From positions 72,516 through 136,515 of the forward strand of contig NZ_JAOQJP010000008.1 of assembly GCF_025567305.1 (NCBI RefSeq): a stretch of 64,000 nucleotides of DNA, written 5' to 3'. A program made the position numbers and the translations under genes. The notes under the pieces are model-generated. The model was not told where the DNA came from. It did no database searches and saw only the letters and a list, made by a program, of their open reading frames with translations. Each line of letters begins with the position of its first letter. Position 1 is the first letter of the stretch. This DNA is from Lentihominibacter butyricus (GTDB lineage Bacteria; Bacillota; Clostridia; Peptostreptococcales; Anaerovoracaceae). This document shows, piece after piece, positions 43,087-51,779 of the stretch.

Positions 43087-44973
43087 GTGCGCCCGGCGGC
43101 GCACGTTTCTAAAGGGTTAAAGTCCCGAATTCGCCCGGTAGCGGGAAGAAGATAGCTGAACACCAAGGGTGTCTGTCGTGAGGCAGAATCTGAAGGAAGG
43201 TGCAGGCAAATCTCCGGTCTGACGAACAGAAATCTCATAGAAGGTCATGCATGAGGGTGAGGCTGCCATACAAGTCAAAGCCCAAAAGCTACACGGGATC
43301 ATGCAGGATAGATGAGGCAGACAGATGGAGAGGAAGAAACGTGTGGTACCCGGGGAGACCTGTGCGGCACGCTCTGAAAGGAGCAACCACTGCCCAAAGC
43401 AGTGCTGAACGCACAGGGGTCAGCAGAGGTCATAGTAGTTGGAAAGAACAATGAAGGACCGAATCAACAGGAGTCTTGAGTATGACCCGGAAAGGAGGAA
43501 TGAGCATATGAGTGCAGAAAACAACAAAGAAAGCTGCTTGCAGAGAGATAGCGCGGAACGTAAAGGGTATGTAAGAGCGCACCGCTCATTCAACCGGATA
43601 TGGAAAGAAAGAGACAGTGCAGAGCCAGATCTCCTAGGCAGTATACTCGAAAGAGATAATCTCAATCGAGCATACAAAAGAGTGAAGGCGAACAAAGGAG
43701 CGCCGGGAGTAGATGGTATGACTATCGAAGAAGCCCTCCCATGGCTCAAGGAACACAAAGTCGAATTGCTGGAAAGAATCAGGAAGGGGCACTATACACC
43801 CTCCCCAGTAAGACGAGTCGAAATCCCAAAGCCGGACGGTGGAATGCGAAAGCTTGGTATTCCAACTGTTGTAGACCGTATCATCCAGCAGGCAATCGCA
43901 CAGAAGCTGATACCGATCTATGAACCGAAGTTTTCGGAAGGGAGCTACGGCTACAGACCGGGAAGAAGCGCAAAAGACGCCGTTCTGAAGATAAAGGAGT
44001 ATGCAAAGCAAGGTTACACAAGAGCAGTTGTTCTTGACCTGTCAAAATACTTCGATACGCTGAATCATGTATTGCTATTGAATATCTTACGCAGAGACGT
44101 AAAAGATGAAAGAGTGATACAAATGATAAAGAGGTATCTTAAGAGCAGAGTCATGGAAAACGGAGTGGTAGTCAGAACAGAGGAAGGTTCACCACAAGGC
44201 GGAAATCTTTCGCCGTTACTGGCAAATATCTATCTAAATGAATTTGACCAGGAATTCCAAAGACGAGGAGTGCCTTGCATCCGCTATGCCGACGACATCG
44301 TACTGCTTGCAAAGAGTGAAAGAGCCTCGAAACGGTTACTGGAAAGCAGTACGAAATATCTGGAAGAGACACTGGAATTAAAAGTGAACCGAAAGAAAAG
44401 CCGCACGGTAAGTGTATTTGCGATCCGAAATTTTAAGTATCTTGGTTTTTGTTATGGGAAGAACGGAAAAGGAATCTATATCCGTGTCCATGCAGATGCA
44501 TGGAAGAAAGCCAAGGATAAGCTGAGAAAGCTCACTTCCCGGAGCAGATGCGGAAATATCAGGAAAGCAATGGAAAGAATTAAAATATTCATGCGGGGAT
44601 GGCTGAACTATTTCAGCATTGCGGATATGAAGAACAACATAGAGGCAATGAATGGATGGCTATATCGAAGGATACGAATGTGTATCTGGAAACAGTGGAA
44701 GCTGCCGAAGACAAGGAAGCGGAAGCTGTTAGGACTAGGTCTGCCGGAATGGGCGGCCTGTGAAGGAGCCTACAGTCGTAAAGGCTACTGGAGAATGGCT
44801 GGAAGCGGAGTGGTACAAAGAGCGTTAACAAAAGAAAGACTGATACGCTGGGGATGTTACGATTTATCCATGGCATATCAGTCCCTGCACGTCAACTGTT
44901 GAAACCGCCGTGTACCGAACGGTACGCACGGTGGTGTGAGAGGACGGCGGCTAGTCACCGCCTCCTACTCGAT
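43087..44973 (+). mobile_element. Group II intron, IIC-like, with maturase
   Basis: 5' end GTGCGCCC at 43087 fits the bacterial GUGYG consensus. The leader region has AAAGTCCCG-type helices of domain I. The maturase gene is inside domain IV. After it, ACCGCCGTGTACC-GAAC-GGTACGCACGGTGGT (44904-44935) is domain V, and a short G+C-rich hairpin to CTACTCGAT (about 44939-44973) domain VI. It sits just after an intrinsic terminator, the usual target of IIC introns. The 3' boundary is approximate. Confidence 0.85.
43508..44902 (+). CDS. ltrA: Group II intron reverse transcriptase/maturase
   Basis: 464 residues. RT domains: ANKGAPGVDGMTIEE (RT0/1), MRKLGIPTVVDRIIQQAI (RT2), YGYRPGRSAKDA (RT2a), VVLDLSKYFDTLNH (RT3, first Asp), GSPQGGNLSPLLANIYLNEFD (RT4), IRYADDIVLL (RT5, catalytic YADD) and KYLGF (RT7), followed by the maturase X domain (RGWLNYFSIAD) and RKGYWRMAGSGVVQRALT, a C-terminal stretch typical of class C intron proteins. 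No HNH domain. ATG 43508 has RBS AAAGGAGG. All catalytic residues are present. Confidence 0.95.
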   Translation: MSAENNKESCLQRDSAERKGYVRAHRSFNRIWKERDSAEPDLLGSILERDNLNRAYKRVKANKGAPGVDGMTIEEALPWLKEHKVELLERIRKGHYTPSPVRRVEIPKPDGGMRKLGIPTVVDRIIQQAIAQKLIPIYEPKFSEGSYGYRPGRSAKDAVLKIKEYAKQGYTRAVVLDLSKYFDTLNHVLLLNILRRDVKDERVIQMIKRYLKSRVMENGVVVRTEEGSPQGGNLSPLLANIYLNEFDQEFQRRGVPCIRYADDIVLLAKSERASKRLLESSTKYLEETLELKVNRKKSRTVSVFAIRNFKYLGFCYGKNGKGIYIRVHADAWKKAKDKLRKLTSRSRCGNIRKAMERIKIFMRGWLNYFSIADMKNNIEAMNGWLYRRIRMCIWKQWKLPKTRKRKLLGLGLPEWAACEGAYSRKGYWRMAGSGVVQRALTKERLIRWGCYDLSMAYQSLHVNC

Positions 44974-45087
44974 CCTGTCAGGGCTTATGCTTTCTGAGTT
45001 ATGAACACCTTGACATACATGGGACACATCAGCATAATGATAGTGAAAGCATAAACGGGTCCATGGAAGAAAGAGTACGACAGTCTG

Positions 45088-45459
45088 ATGATGAAGCTTG
45101 ATAATGTACAGAAAAAAATACTTTTGATATATGGGGTGCTGATCGCGATCGGGATCACATACACTGTGCTGATATATACGACCGGATTTGGTATACCGTG
45201 TATGTTCAATCGCTTTACAGGGTATCTGTGTCCCGGATGCGGGACGTCAAGGATGGCGCTTGCCTTGCTCAGGTTTGACTTTTACTCGGCGTTCAGGTTC
45301 AATCCTGTAGCGTTCGTTACAGTGATCATGTGGCTGATGATAAGTATAGGATGCTTTGCAGGCCGACCGGCAGTGCTGAGAAATGAACGGGTGCTGCTCG
45401 GGGCGGTCTATGTGAATATAGCGGCATATCTGATCTTCGCGGTGCTGAGGAATCTGTGA
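45088..45459 (+). CDS. DUF2752 membrane protein
   Basis: 123 residues with three hydrophobic segments (about 11-31, 60-85, 100-120) and the DUF2752 motif CPGCGTSRMALALLRFDFYSAFRFNPVAF near residues 49-77. Function unknown; such proteins are often near TM2 or DUF4190 proteins, as here. The RBS is weak. The gene lies just after the intron; its own promoter may be the 3' exon region (44974-45087), which otherwise has only a 17-codon frame. Confidence 0.82.
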   Translation: MMKLDNVQKKILLIYGVLIAIGITYTVLIYTTGFGIPCMFNRFTGYLCPGCGTSRMALALLRFDFYSAFRFNPVAFVTVIMWLMISIGCFAGRPAVLRNERVLLGAVYVNIAAYLIFAVLRNL

Positions 45460-45649
45460 TATGCCGGTATGCAAAGTCGTGGCAGCAGTGTCGGTTACGG
45501 CAGTTGTGCAGACATGCCAGACATATCAGAGCAGCTGCATGTTTGTGGAATGTATCTTCTATGGATAGCGGATTGACTTTTGTTCAGTATCAATATAAAA
45601 TGACCATATAAGCATATCTGCAGGGGCAGATACGGAAAGGAATATTTCA

Positions 45650-46633
45650 ATGGATAATAATATGAATAACAGTAATGATATGAACAATAGTATTAATAAT
45701 ATGAACAATAACGTGATGCCTGACAAGAGTACGGCAGAAGGCGAGGGGCTGTATACGGAAGCAGTGCAGATGCACAGCGAAAGTGAAGCTGCCCGGCAGG
45801 GATTCGTACAGCCTCAGGAAGCTGCAGCAGAAGCGGCGGCACCTGCAGAGGCTGCATGGAACGATACACCTGCGGGTGTCGCAGGAACTGACGGAACTGC
45901 AGGGATCGGACAGACACCGCAGCAGATGAATGAGGTGCCGTATACAGGTACAGGCAGGCAGATATACCAGGTCGGCGATCAGTGGCAGATAGGAAGTCCG
46001 CAGACGGGGCAGCAGTATACCCAAGGCGATGCACAGCAGGGGAGTCCGCAGACGGGACAGCAGTATACTCAAGGCGATGCACAGCAGGGAAGTCTGCAGA
46101 CAGGGCAGCAGTATACTCAAGGCGATGCACAGCAGGGTGTTTACGGTACAGGAGCTGATCAGTGGCAGACAGTCAAAGAGCAGCAGCCGTACGGAGCAAG
46201 CCAGTATGATCAGAACAACGGTAACGGCGCATGGCAGCAGAATAGCACGGCACAGTATCAGAACCAGAGCAGCGGTCAGTGGCAGCAGAATGCCGGTCAG
46301 TATCAGACACAGCACAATGAACATCCTAATTATACATATGATCAGAACAGCACGGGAGGTCAGTATCAGCAGTACACGACACAGCAGGCGCCGGCACACG
46401 GCAAAGCAGTTGCTTCGCTGATACTCGGTATCGTGGGAACAGTATGCTGTGCTATAGGCGTTTGCGGAGTCGTGGGACTTATTCTTGCGATAATGGCTAA
46501 AAAAGAAGGAAATAATGAAGGGATAAGAACTGTAGGATTCATTCTGAGCATAATCGCGACAGTTCTGTGGGGAGTATTCATGATAATGATGATAGCCGGC
46601 ATAGCCTCGGATCCGTATTACTATTTGTATTGA
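45650..46633 (+). CDS. Q/N-rich repeat protein with C-terminal DUF4190 membrane domain
   Basis: 327 residues. The first ~245 are low complexity: Asn/Met-rich start, Ala/Glu stretch, then Gly-Gln-Tyr-rich sequence with three identical-length 16-residue repeats. The C-terminus (about 250-327) has two membrane helices, VASLILGIVGTVCCAIGVCGVVGLILAIMA and IRTVGFILSIIATVLWGVFMIMMIAG, matching DUF4190. The disordered part would face the cytoplasm or outside as an N-terminal tail. No signal peptide. Such Q-rich tails can form condensates or bind partners, but that is inference. Confidence 0.85.
   Translation: MDNNMNNSNDMNNSINNMNNNVMPDKSTAEGEGLYTEAVQMHSESEAARQGFVQPQEAAAEAAAPAEAAWNDTPAGVAGTDGTAGIGQTPQQMNEVPYTGTGRQIYQVGDQWQIGSPQTGQQYTQGDAQQGSPQTGQQYTQGDAQQGSLQTGQQYTQGDAQQGVYGTGADQWQTVKEQQPYGASQYDQNNGNGAWQQNSTAQYQNQSSGQWQQNAGQYQTQHNEHPNYTYDQNSTGGQYQQYTTQQAPAHGKAVASLILGIVGTVCCAIGVCGVVGLILAIMAKKEGNNEGIRTVGFILSIIATVLWGVFMIMMIAGIASDPYYYLY
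45992..46135 (+). repeat. Three tandem 48-bp repeats coding GSPQTGQQYTQGDAQQ
   Basis: Three copies of a 48-base unit in frame within the DUF4190 gene, over 90 percent identical at DNA level, the third with Leu for Pro. Copy number is likely to vary among strains by slippage. Confidence 0.92.
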
Positions 46634-46782
46634 GAAAGAAAGTTTCAGTAGGCTGGAACGAATAAGAATGAGAAAAAACACGGGTGTGTGCGTTTTACAG
46701 CATGCACCTGTTTTTTATGGTGCCGGCAAACAAAATACCGCATCCCGGGCATCACAGTATTGCCCGGAACGCGGAGCTTTTA

Positions 46783-48117
46783 CTATCTCTTGTTCGAACG
46801 TCTCCAGATATTCTGTTTCTCAGCGTCTTTTATAAGCTCGTCTCTGAAATCAGGGTGCGCTATGGATATGATCATCTCGGCGCGTTCCCAGGTGCTCCTG
46901 CCGACGAGGTTTACAGCACCGTATTCCGTCACGAGGTAATAGAGCTGACTTCTCGGAGAAGTGACTATATCCCCCTGAAAAATAGGCTTGATATTGGATT
47001 CGAGCGTGCCGTCCTTTTCCCTGAATACGGAAGGCATGCAGATGAACGCTTTGCCGCCTTTTGACATCGCGGCACCGGTGAGGAAGTCCAGCTGGCCTCC
47101 TGTACCGCTGATCTGCCGAGTGCCTGAGCTTTCCGCACATACCTGACCGTAAAGGTCGGTAGAGATACAGCTGTTTATCGAAATCATATTATCGATCTTT
47201 GCTATGATCTCAGGCGAGTTCACGTACTCGAGCGGGTAGGAGATCACACCGGGGTTTTCGTGTACCCATTCATAGAGTGTGTCAGTCCCGAAAGCTATGC
47301 CGAACACGCCTTTGCCCGGACTGAGCGCAGAGTATCTGTTTTTCAGCTTTCCAGCCTTGTGTATATAGTAATATGCGTCGGAGCAGAGCTCTGTGTGCAT
47401 CCCGAGGTCTTTCAGATCGGAGTCGGCGATCATCTTGCCGATGATGCCGGGAAGACCGCCGATGCCGAGCTGGAGAGTGGCACTGTCTGGGATGTACGGC
47501 ATTATGTGTTCCGCGATCTTTATTTCTGCTTCGGTGGGTTCTTCGAGGTGTACCTGGAACAGCGGGCCGTGCTTGCCTTCGACCACCATGTCGACTTCTG
47601 ATATGTGGATGCTGTCGCCGATCCCTCCGTATACACGTGGCAGATTTTCGTTGACCTCGACTATCACGATGTCGGCCTTGTCGAGGATGCCCTTTGCTAT
47701 ACCGGTCGAGGTCGACAGGTTGAAATATCCGTGCGCGTCCATCGGTGTGACTGATATCATTGCTACGTTTATCTCAAGGAAATTCTTGTAGTATTCGACG
47801 ACATTTCGGAAAATCATCGGTATATAGTTGCACAGGCCTTTGTCGCAGAGTTTGCGTTCGTATGCGGAGCAGTGCCAGCTGTTGTATATGAAATGTTCGC
47901 GCTGGGGGTCGCATTCGACGACTTTGATAGGGCCGAAAATCAGGTTTCCTCGGATCTTGACGTCGCTCAGCTCGTCCTTTCGCGCTGCGAGAGCTTCATC
48001 GAGAAGTGCGGGGAATCCGTTTGAAGTGGTGTATTCCACCCAGTCGCCGCTTTTTACTGCTTTCACGGCTTCCTCAGGTGTGCGAAGTTTAGATTTGTAC
48101 TGATCGTAATATGACAT
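46783..48117 (-). CDS. CoA-transferase of the butyryl-CoA:acetate / 4-hydroxybutyrate type
   Basis: 444 residues, acetyl-CoA hydrolase/transferase fold in two halves. Catalytic Glu243 in GMHTELCSD, oxyanion/CoA-loop glycines in LQLGIGGLPGIIGKMI and GTGGQLDFLTGAAMSKGGKAFI near the C-terminus. Family members move CoA from butyryl-CoA or 4-hydroxybutyryl-CoA to acetate; in gut Clostridia this is the last step of butyrate formation. Substrate is not decided by sequence alone. RBS GGAGG (plus strand CCTCC at 48126). Single gene. Confidence 0.88.
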   Translation of the reverse strand: MSYYDQYKSKLRTPEEAVKAVKSGDWVEYTTSNGFPALLDEALAARKDELSDVKIRGNLIFGPIKVVECDPQREHFIYNSWHCSAYERKLCDKGLCNYIPMIFRNVVEYYKNFLEINVAMISVTPMDAHGYFNLSTSTGIAKGILDKADIVIVEVNENLPRVYGGIGDSIHISEVDMVVEGKHGPLFQVHLEEPTEAEIKIAEHIMPYIPDSATLQLGIGGLPGIIGKMIADSDLKDLGMHTELCSDAYYYIHKAGKLKNRYSALSPGKGVFGIAFGTDTLYEWVHENPGVISYPLEYVNSPEIIAKIDNMISINSCISTDLYGQVCAESSGTRQISGTGGQLDFLTGAAMSKGGKAFICMPSVFREKDGTLESNIKPIFQGDIVTSPRSQLYYLVTEYGAVNLVGRSTWERAEMIISIAHPDFRDELIKDAEKQNIWRRSNKR

Positions 48118-48394
48118 TGTAAATCCTCCGGTAAATGTTTTCTATTATGATTTTACAATAGTATCGGCGATTTTCAAAGGAAAAATAATATGGTGCGGGA
48201 TAGCCGGAGGCGTGTATAATATATCTGTCTGCCGTGACTTTCATGCAAAGGGCTGCAGATGCTTATGTAAAGAGTTGCAGCTGTGTGCATCACGCACACC
48301 TGCGTTTTGCAGCAGACCTCAGGTCTCTACGCAGCGTTGATTAACAGACATGATCTGATCTGCTATCATATGCAGTGAAAGGAGCATGGTAATT

Positions 48395-48532
48395 ATGGAT
48401 CAGTATGTTACAGGAGAAATAATAAGGAAACTGCGTGAAGAGAAAAAAATGACGCAGGCAGAGCTGGCGGAGAAGCTGAGCGTCAGCGACAAAACAGTAT
48501 CAAAATGGGAAAACGGAGTTTCCCATAGTTAA
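48395..48532 (+). pseudogene. N-terminal fragment of XRE regulator split by the 14-kb element
   Basis: Begins MDQYVTGEIIRKLREEKKMTQAELAEKLSVSDKTVSKWE, a Cro/C1-type HTH that stops in element sequence after 45 codons. ATG 48395 is preceded by AAAGGAG. The coding frame resumes at 62764 with TGRGYPDITLIEPIAQALGIS; joining TGG-GA (48506-48510) to G-ACG-GGC (62764-62770) restores an uninterrupted reading frame. The HTH alone might be made as a short protein. Before it, 48118-48394 holds no gene. Confidence 0.88.
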
Positions 48533-48537
48533 AGATA
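48521..48537. repeat. Left terminal inverted repeat of the element
   Basis: TCCCATAGTTAAAGATA; its complement TATCTTTAACTATGGGA matches the right end TATCTTTAATTAAGGGA (62747-62763) at 15 of 17 positions. Confidence 0.72.
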
Positions 48538-48591
48538 CCACACCAAATATGATGAACCCACGCTTATACACTACCAGCTATAATAAACCGC

Positions 48592-48629
48592 AAGGACAGC
48601 AATTTGATGATACTGCTGTCCTTTCTTTT
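48592..48629 (+). terminator. Terminator near the left end of the element
   Basis: AAGGACAGCA (48592-48601) and TGCTGTCCTT (48614-48623) with TCTTTT following. It would shield the element from host transcription entering from the split XRE gene. CCCACGCTTAT at 48557 just before it also occurs upstream of the recombinase. Confidence 0.8.
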
Positions 48630-48681
48630 ATAAAATTGCAGTACACATAAAAAAGCTGTAAAATGATAAATATATTTGTCC

Positions 48682-48715
48682 TTGTAACAATTCTCGGACA
48701 TTTGCCTGTTATACT
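48682..48715 (+). promoter_or_regulatory. Regulated promoter of the two-component genes
   Basis: TTGTAACAATTC followed by TCGGACATTT (48682-48703), then 6 bases and TATACT (48710-48715) as -10. There is no good -35; the motif takes its place. The same motif stands 6 bases before the -10 of the ABC transporter promoter, so the response regulator probably activates both. Confidence 0.7.
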
Positions 48716-48743
48716 ATCTGCAAAAAGCAAAGGAAGTGAGAAT

Positions 48744-49436
48744 ATGGAGCAGATTTTAATTGTCGAGGACGACAGTTTTTTGAATAAGATGTTGGCCTAT
48801 AACCTGACCGCAGACGGCTACGGCGTGACTTCTGCCCTAAATGCCAGAACCGCAGCCGAAGCCATCCGCCAGCGGGAATTTAATTTAGTGCTGCTGGACA
48901 TCAACCTGCCGGACGGGAACGGTTTTGAACTGTGCAAGCTGATAAAGCCCCAGCACCCGGATACCATCGTGATTTTCCTGACCGCCAACGATCAGGAGAG
49001 CGACCAGATACGGGGCTATGAGGTGGGCGCGGTGGATTACATCACAAAGCCCTTTGTGATCGGGGCCTTGCAGCGGAAAATCAAAGCCATGTTCGCCATG
49101 CTGGAACACCACAAACCGGCCAAGGACATTTACGACGACGGGCGGCTGTTTCTGGACTTCTCGGAACAGACGGCTTCCTTAAATGGCAAGCCCCTGACCC
49201 TATCCCCGATGGAGTACAAAATGCTGAACCTGTTCCGCAAAAATCCCCGGCAAGTGCTGACCCGTGGGCAGCTTTTGGAAAAGCTGTGGGATATAGACGA
49301 AAGGTTTGTAGACGAACACACCCTGACAACTTCTATCAGCCGGATTCGCAGCAAGATTGAATCCGACGGCGGCGCGCCCTACATCAAGACCGTTTACGGC
49401 ATGGGCTATCAATGGACGGGAGGCGAGGCAAAATGA
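48744..49436 (+). CDS. OmpR/PhoB-family response regulator (VanR/BceR-like)
   Basis: 230 residues: receiver domain with acidic EDD at residues 8-10, phospho-acceptor Asp52 (LLDINLPDGNG), Thr in FLTAND and Lys in ITKPF, then a winged-helix output domain (LSPMEYKMLNLFRKNPRQVLTRGQLLEKLW...TLTTSISRIRSKI...YIKTVYGMGYQW). RBS AAGGAAGTGAG. Its stop overlaps the kinase start by four bases. It controls the ABC transporter of the element by the repeated motif in their promoters (inference from motif placement). Confidence 0.94.
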   Translation: MEQILIVEDDSFLNKMLAYNLTADGYGVTSALNARTAAEAIRQREFNLVLLDINLPDGNGFELCKLIKPQHPDTIVIFLTANDQESDQIRGYEVGAVDYITKPFVIGALQRKIKAMFAMLEHHKPAKDIYDDGRLFLDFSEQTASLNGKPLTLSPMEYKMLNLFRKNPRQVLTRGQLLEKLWDIDERFVDEHTLTTSISRIRSKIESDGGAPYIKTVYGMGYQWTGGEAK

Positions 49437-50464
49437 AATTTCAAAACCTCTCGGTAAAGCGGCTGTTTGGCCGGGTGGCAATAGGGTTTGCCCTCTCCAT
49501 GTCCGGGATCACCATAGCCCTTTTTCTTGTGACAAAACAGACGGCGGTGCTGCTGACGGGCGGGGCGCTGCTGTTGTGCGCCCTTGTAGGGATTTTTGTA
49601 CTGACGCAGGCGTTTGGAAAACGGTTATCACAGTTTACCGCTGACCTGTGCCAGACCTTAGACCACATGATTGCCGGAAATGAAGCGCCCCAGCGGCCAG
49701 AGGACAGCGAAACCCAGCTTGCCAGAATCGGACACCGGCTGGCAAGGCTTTACCAGATCATGCAGGAGAACCGCCGCCGGGTGGACGAGGAACGGCAGGA
49801 GTTACAGACCCTTGTATCGGATATTTCCCATCAGGTGAAAACGCCGGTAAGCAATCTGAAAATGGCGACGGACACCCTGCTGGAAAAGCCTATGGCCGAG
49901 GCAGAGCGCACCGACTTTATCCGGGGAATCCGCAGCCAGACGGATAAGCTGGACTTTCTCTTTCAGGCCCTTGTGAAAACCTCCCGTCTGGAAACAGGCG
50001 TGATCCAGTTGGACAAGAAACCGGGCCGCCTCTTTGATACCGTGGCACAGGCCATGAGTGGGATCGTGTATGCAGCGGAGAAAAAGGAAATCGCCGTGTC
50101 CGTGGACTGCCCGGAGGATTTGACCGTTTCCCATGACAGCAAGTGGACATCGGAAGCCCTCTTTAACCTGCTGGACAATGCGGTGAAGTACACCCCGGCA
50201 GGCGGGAAAATCGCTGTGTCTGTGGTGCTGTGGGAAATGTATGTGGAAATCAAAGTGACCGACACTGGCAAGGGCATTTCCGAAAGCAATCAGGCCGCTA
50301 TCTTCCAGCGCTTCTATCGTGAGGAAGAAGTACACGAACAGCAGGGTGTGGGCATTGGCCTGTATCTGGCCCGCGAGATCGTAACGCGGCAGGGTGGCTA
50401 TATCAAAGTGGTTTCGGAGCCGGGCAAGGGTTCGGAATTTTCCATTATGCTGCCTACAAAATGA
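49433..50464 (+). CDS. Sensor histidine kinase of the element
   Basis: 343 residues: two membrane segments (about 14-34 and 37-58) with almost no outside loop, HAMP-like region, phospho-acceptor His133 in SDISHQVKTPVSNL, and ATPase motifs N (NLLDNAVKYTP), G1 (VTDTGKGIS), F and G2 (GVGIGLYLAREI). Intramembrane-sensing kinases of this layout work with peptide-detecting ABC transporters in BceRS-type modules, in which the transporter is the real sensor. Coupled to the response regulator by an ATGA overlap. Confidence 0.93.
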   Translation: MKFQNLSVKRLFGRVAIGFALSMSGITIALFLVTKQTAVLLTGGALLLCALVGIFVLTQAFGKRLSQFTADLCQTLDHMIAGNEAPQRPEDSETQLARIGHRLARLYQIMQENRRRVDEERQELQTLVSDISHQVKTPVSNLKMATDTLLEKPMAEAERTDFIRGIRSQTDKLDFLFQALVKTSRLETGVIQLDKKPGRLFDTVAQAMSGIVYAAEKKEIAVSVDCPEDLTVSHDSKWTSEALFNLLDNAVKYTPAGGKIAVSVVLWEMYVEIKVTDTGKGISESNQAAIFQRFYREEEVHEQQGVGIGLYLAREIVTRQGGYIKVVSEPGKGSEFSIMLPTK

Positions 50465-50490
50465 AAGTAAACAAGCGAGGTGTTTCTATT

Positions 50491-50910
50491 ATGAATGAAC
50501 GAGAAAAAATAATCCGACTGTGGTTTGATATGTGGCTTTATCAGAAAGATATGGGCATTGATGATATTTTTGCGGAAGATGTACTCTATACAGAAAGTTG
50601 GTGTCCCCAGTATAGCAATCGTAAAACAGTAAAACATTGGTTTCAGGAGTGGAATACCCGTGGAAAGGTGGTAGTTTGGGAAATCAAGCAATTTTTCCAT
50701 AAAGAAAATCAAACGATTGTAGAGTGGTATTTCAAAAATGGAATGAACAATGGGGATATAGAGGAATTTGACGGTATTTCTTTGATTGAATGGACAGAGG
50801 ACAATAAAATAAAATCATTAAAAGAGTTTGGGTGTAACCGTAATACCTACAATCCTTATCAAGAAAGCGATACTCCTCAATTTAGAAATCAAAAGGCGAA
50901 TTGGTTTTAG
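50491..50910 (+). CDS. NTF2/SnoaL-like small protein
   Basis: 139 residues of the SnoaL/NTF2 cone fold: EKIIRLWFDMWLYQKDMGIDDIFAEDVLYTESWCPQYSN..HWFQEWNTRGKVVVWEIKQFFHKENQTIVEWYF. Some members bind or modify small molecules, others have no known ligand. ATG 50491 follows GCGAGGTG. It is 26 bases after the kinase and probably in its transcript. In resistance modules of this type its role is not known to me. A+T content is clearly higher than that of the kinase, so the gene came from another source. Confidence 0.8.
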   Translation: MNEREKIIRLWFDMWLYQKDMGIDDIFAEDVLYTESWCPQYSNRKTVKHWFQEWNTRGKVVVWEIKQFFHKENQTIVEWYFKNGMNNGDIEEFDGISLIEWTEDNKIKSLKEFGCNRNTYNPYQESDTPQFRNQKANWF

Positions 50911-50967
50911 AACAGATCATGAGCTACGGCGGACGGCCATTTCCGGCTGCCCGCCGTAAATTTTTTT

Positions 50968-51057
50968 GAAATGTCCGAGCGTTGTAACATTTCACCCCGA
51001 TTTTCAATGAAATTTTTGGGCCGCTGTAACATTTCGCGGACATTTGGGTTTTACAAT
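50968..51057 (+). promoter_or_regulatory. Promoter of the ABC transporter with two regulator motifs
   Basis: Site 1: GAAATGTCCGAGC-GTTGTAACATTTC (50968-50993). Site 2: CTGTAACATTTC-GCGGACATTT (51024-51045). Six bases later TACAAT (51052-51057) can be the -10. The halves TGTAACA(T/A)TTC and CGGACATTT are shared with the promoter at 48682. Confidence 0.7.
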
Positions 51058-51099
51058 ACCCTTATCAGCAGGCAGAAAGCCTTGGAAGGAGTTTTGAGT

Positions 51100-51765
51100 A
51101 TGAGTATTTTACAGACTATCGACCTGAAAAAGTATTACGGCACAAAGCCGAATATCACCCGCGCCCTTGACGGCGTGAACTTCTCCGTAAATGACGGTGA
51201 GTTTGTGGCCGTTGTGGGAACCTCCGGAAGCGGCAAGTCCACCCTGCTTCACATGATGGGCGGGCTGGACACTCCCACCAGCGGAACCGTGATTGTCCGG
51301 GACAAAGAGCTGTCGAAAATGAACGACGAACAGCTCACCATCTTCCGCCGCCGCAACATCGGCTTTATCTTCCAGAACTATAACCTTGTTCCGATCCTGA
51401 ATGTGTATGAGAACATCGTCCTGCCGGTGGAGCTGGACGGGGACACGGTGGATCAGAAGTTTTTGGACGAGATCGTTCATCTGCTGGGGCTGGAAGATAA
51501 ACTGAAAAACATGCCGAACAATCTTTCCGGCGGACAGCAGCAGCGTGTGGCTATCGCCCGCGCCTTGATTACCAAACCGGCTATTGTGCTGGCCGACGAG
51601 CCGACCGGCAACCTTGACAGCAAGACCAGCGCCGAGGTGCTGGGGCTTATCAAGCGCACCAGTGCAGAGTTCCGGCAAACTGTTGTGATGATTACGCACA
51701 ATGACGACATTGCCCGCCTTGCAGATCGGATTGTCCGCATTGAGGACGGCAGGATTGTGGAATAA
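51100..51765 (+). CDS. ABC transporter ATPase (BceA/LolD type)
   Basis: 221 residues with Walker A GTSGSGKST, Q-loop FIFQNYNLVPILNVYENI, signature LSGGQQQRVAIARAL, Walker B IVLADEPTGNLD and switch His in MITHND. The LVPILNVYENIVLP and long Q-loop are characteristic of the MacB/BceA/LolD group that works with FtsX-type permeases. It has an excellent RBS (GGAAGGAG) and lies 14 bases before the permease. The substrate is probably an antimicrobial peptide. Confidence 0.94.
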   Translation: MSILQTIDLKKYYGTKPNITRALDGVNFSVNDGEFVAVVGTSGSGKSTLLHMMGGLDTPTSGTVIVRDKELSKMNDEQLTIFRRRNIGFIFQNYNLVPILNVYENIVLPVELDGDTVDQKFLDEIVHLLGLEDKLKNMPNNLSGGQQQRVAIARALITKPAIVLADEPTGNLDSKTSAEVLGLIKRTSAEFRQTVVMITHNDDIARLADRIVRIEDGRIVE

Positions 51766-51779
51766 GGAGGTGGCAAGCT

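Noticed and set aside
45992..46135. CRISPR-like regular repeat
   Set aside because: The repeats are directly adjacent without spacers and are in frame in a coding gene.
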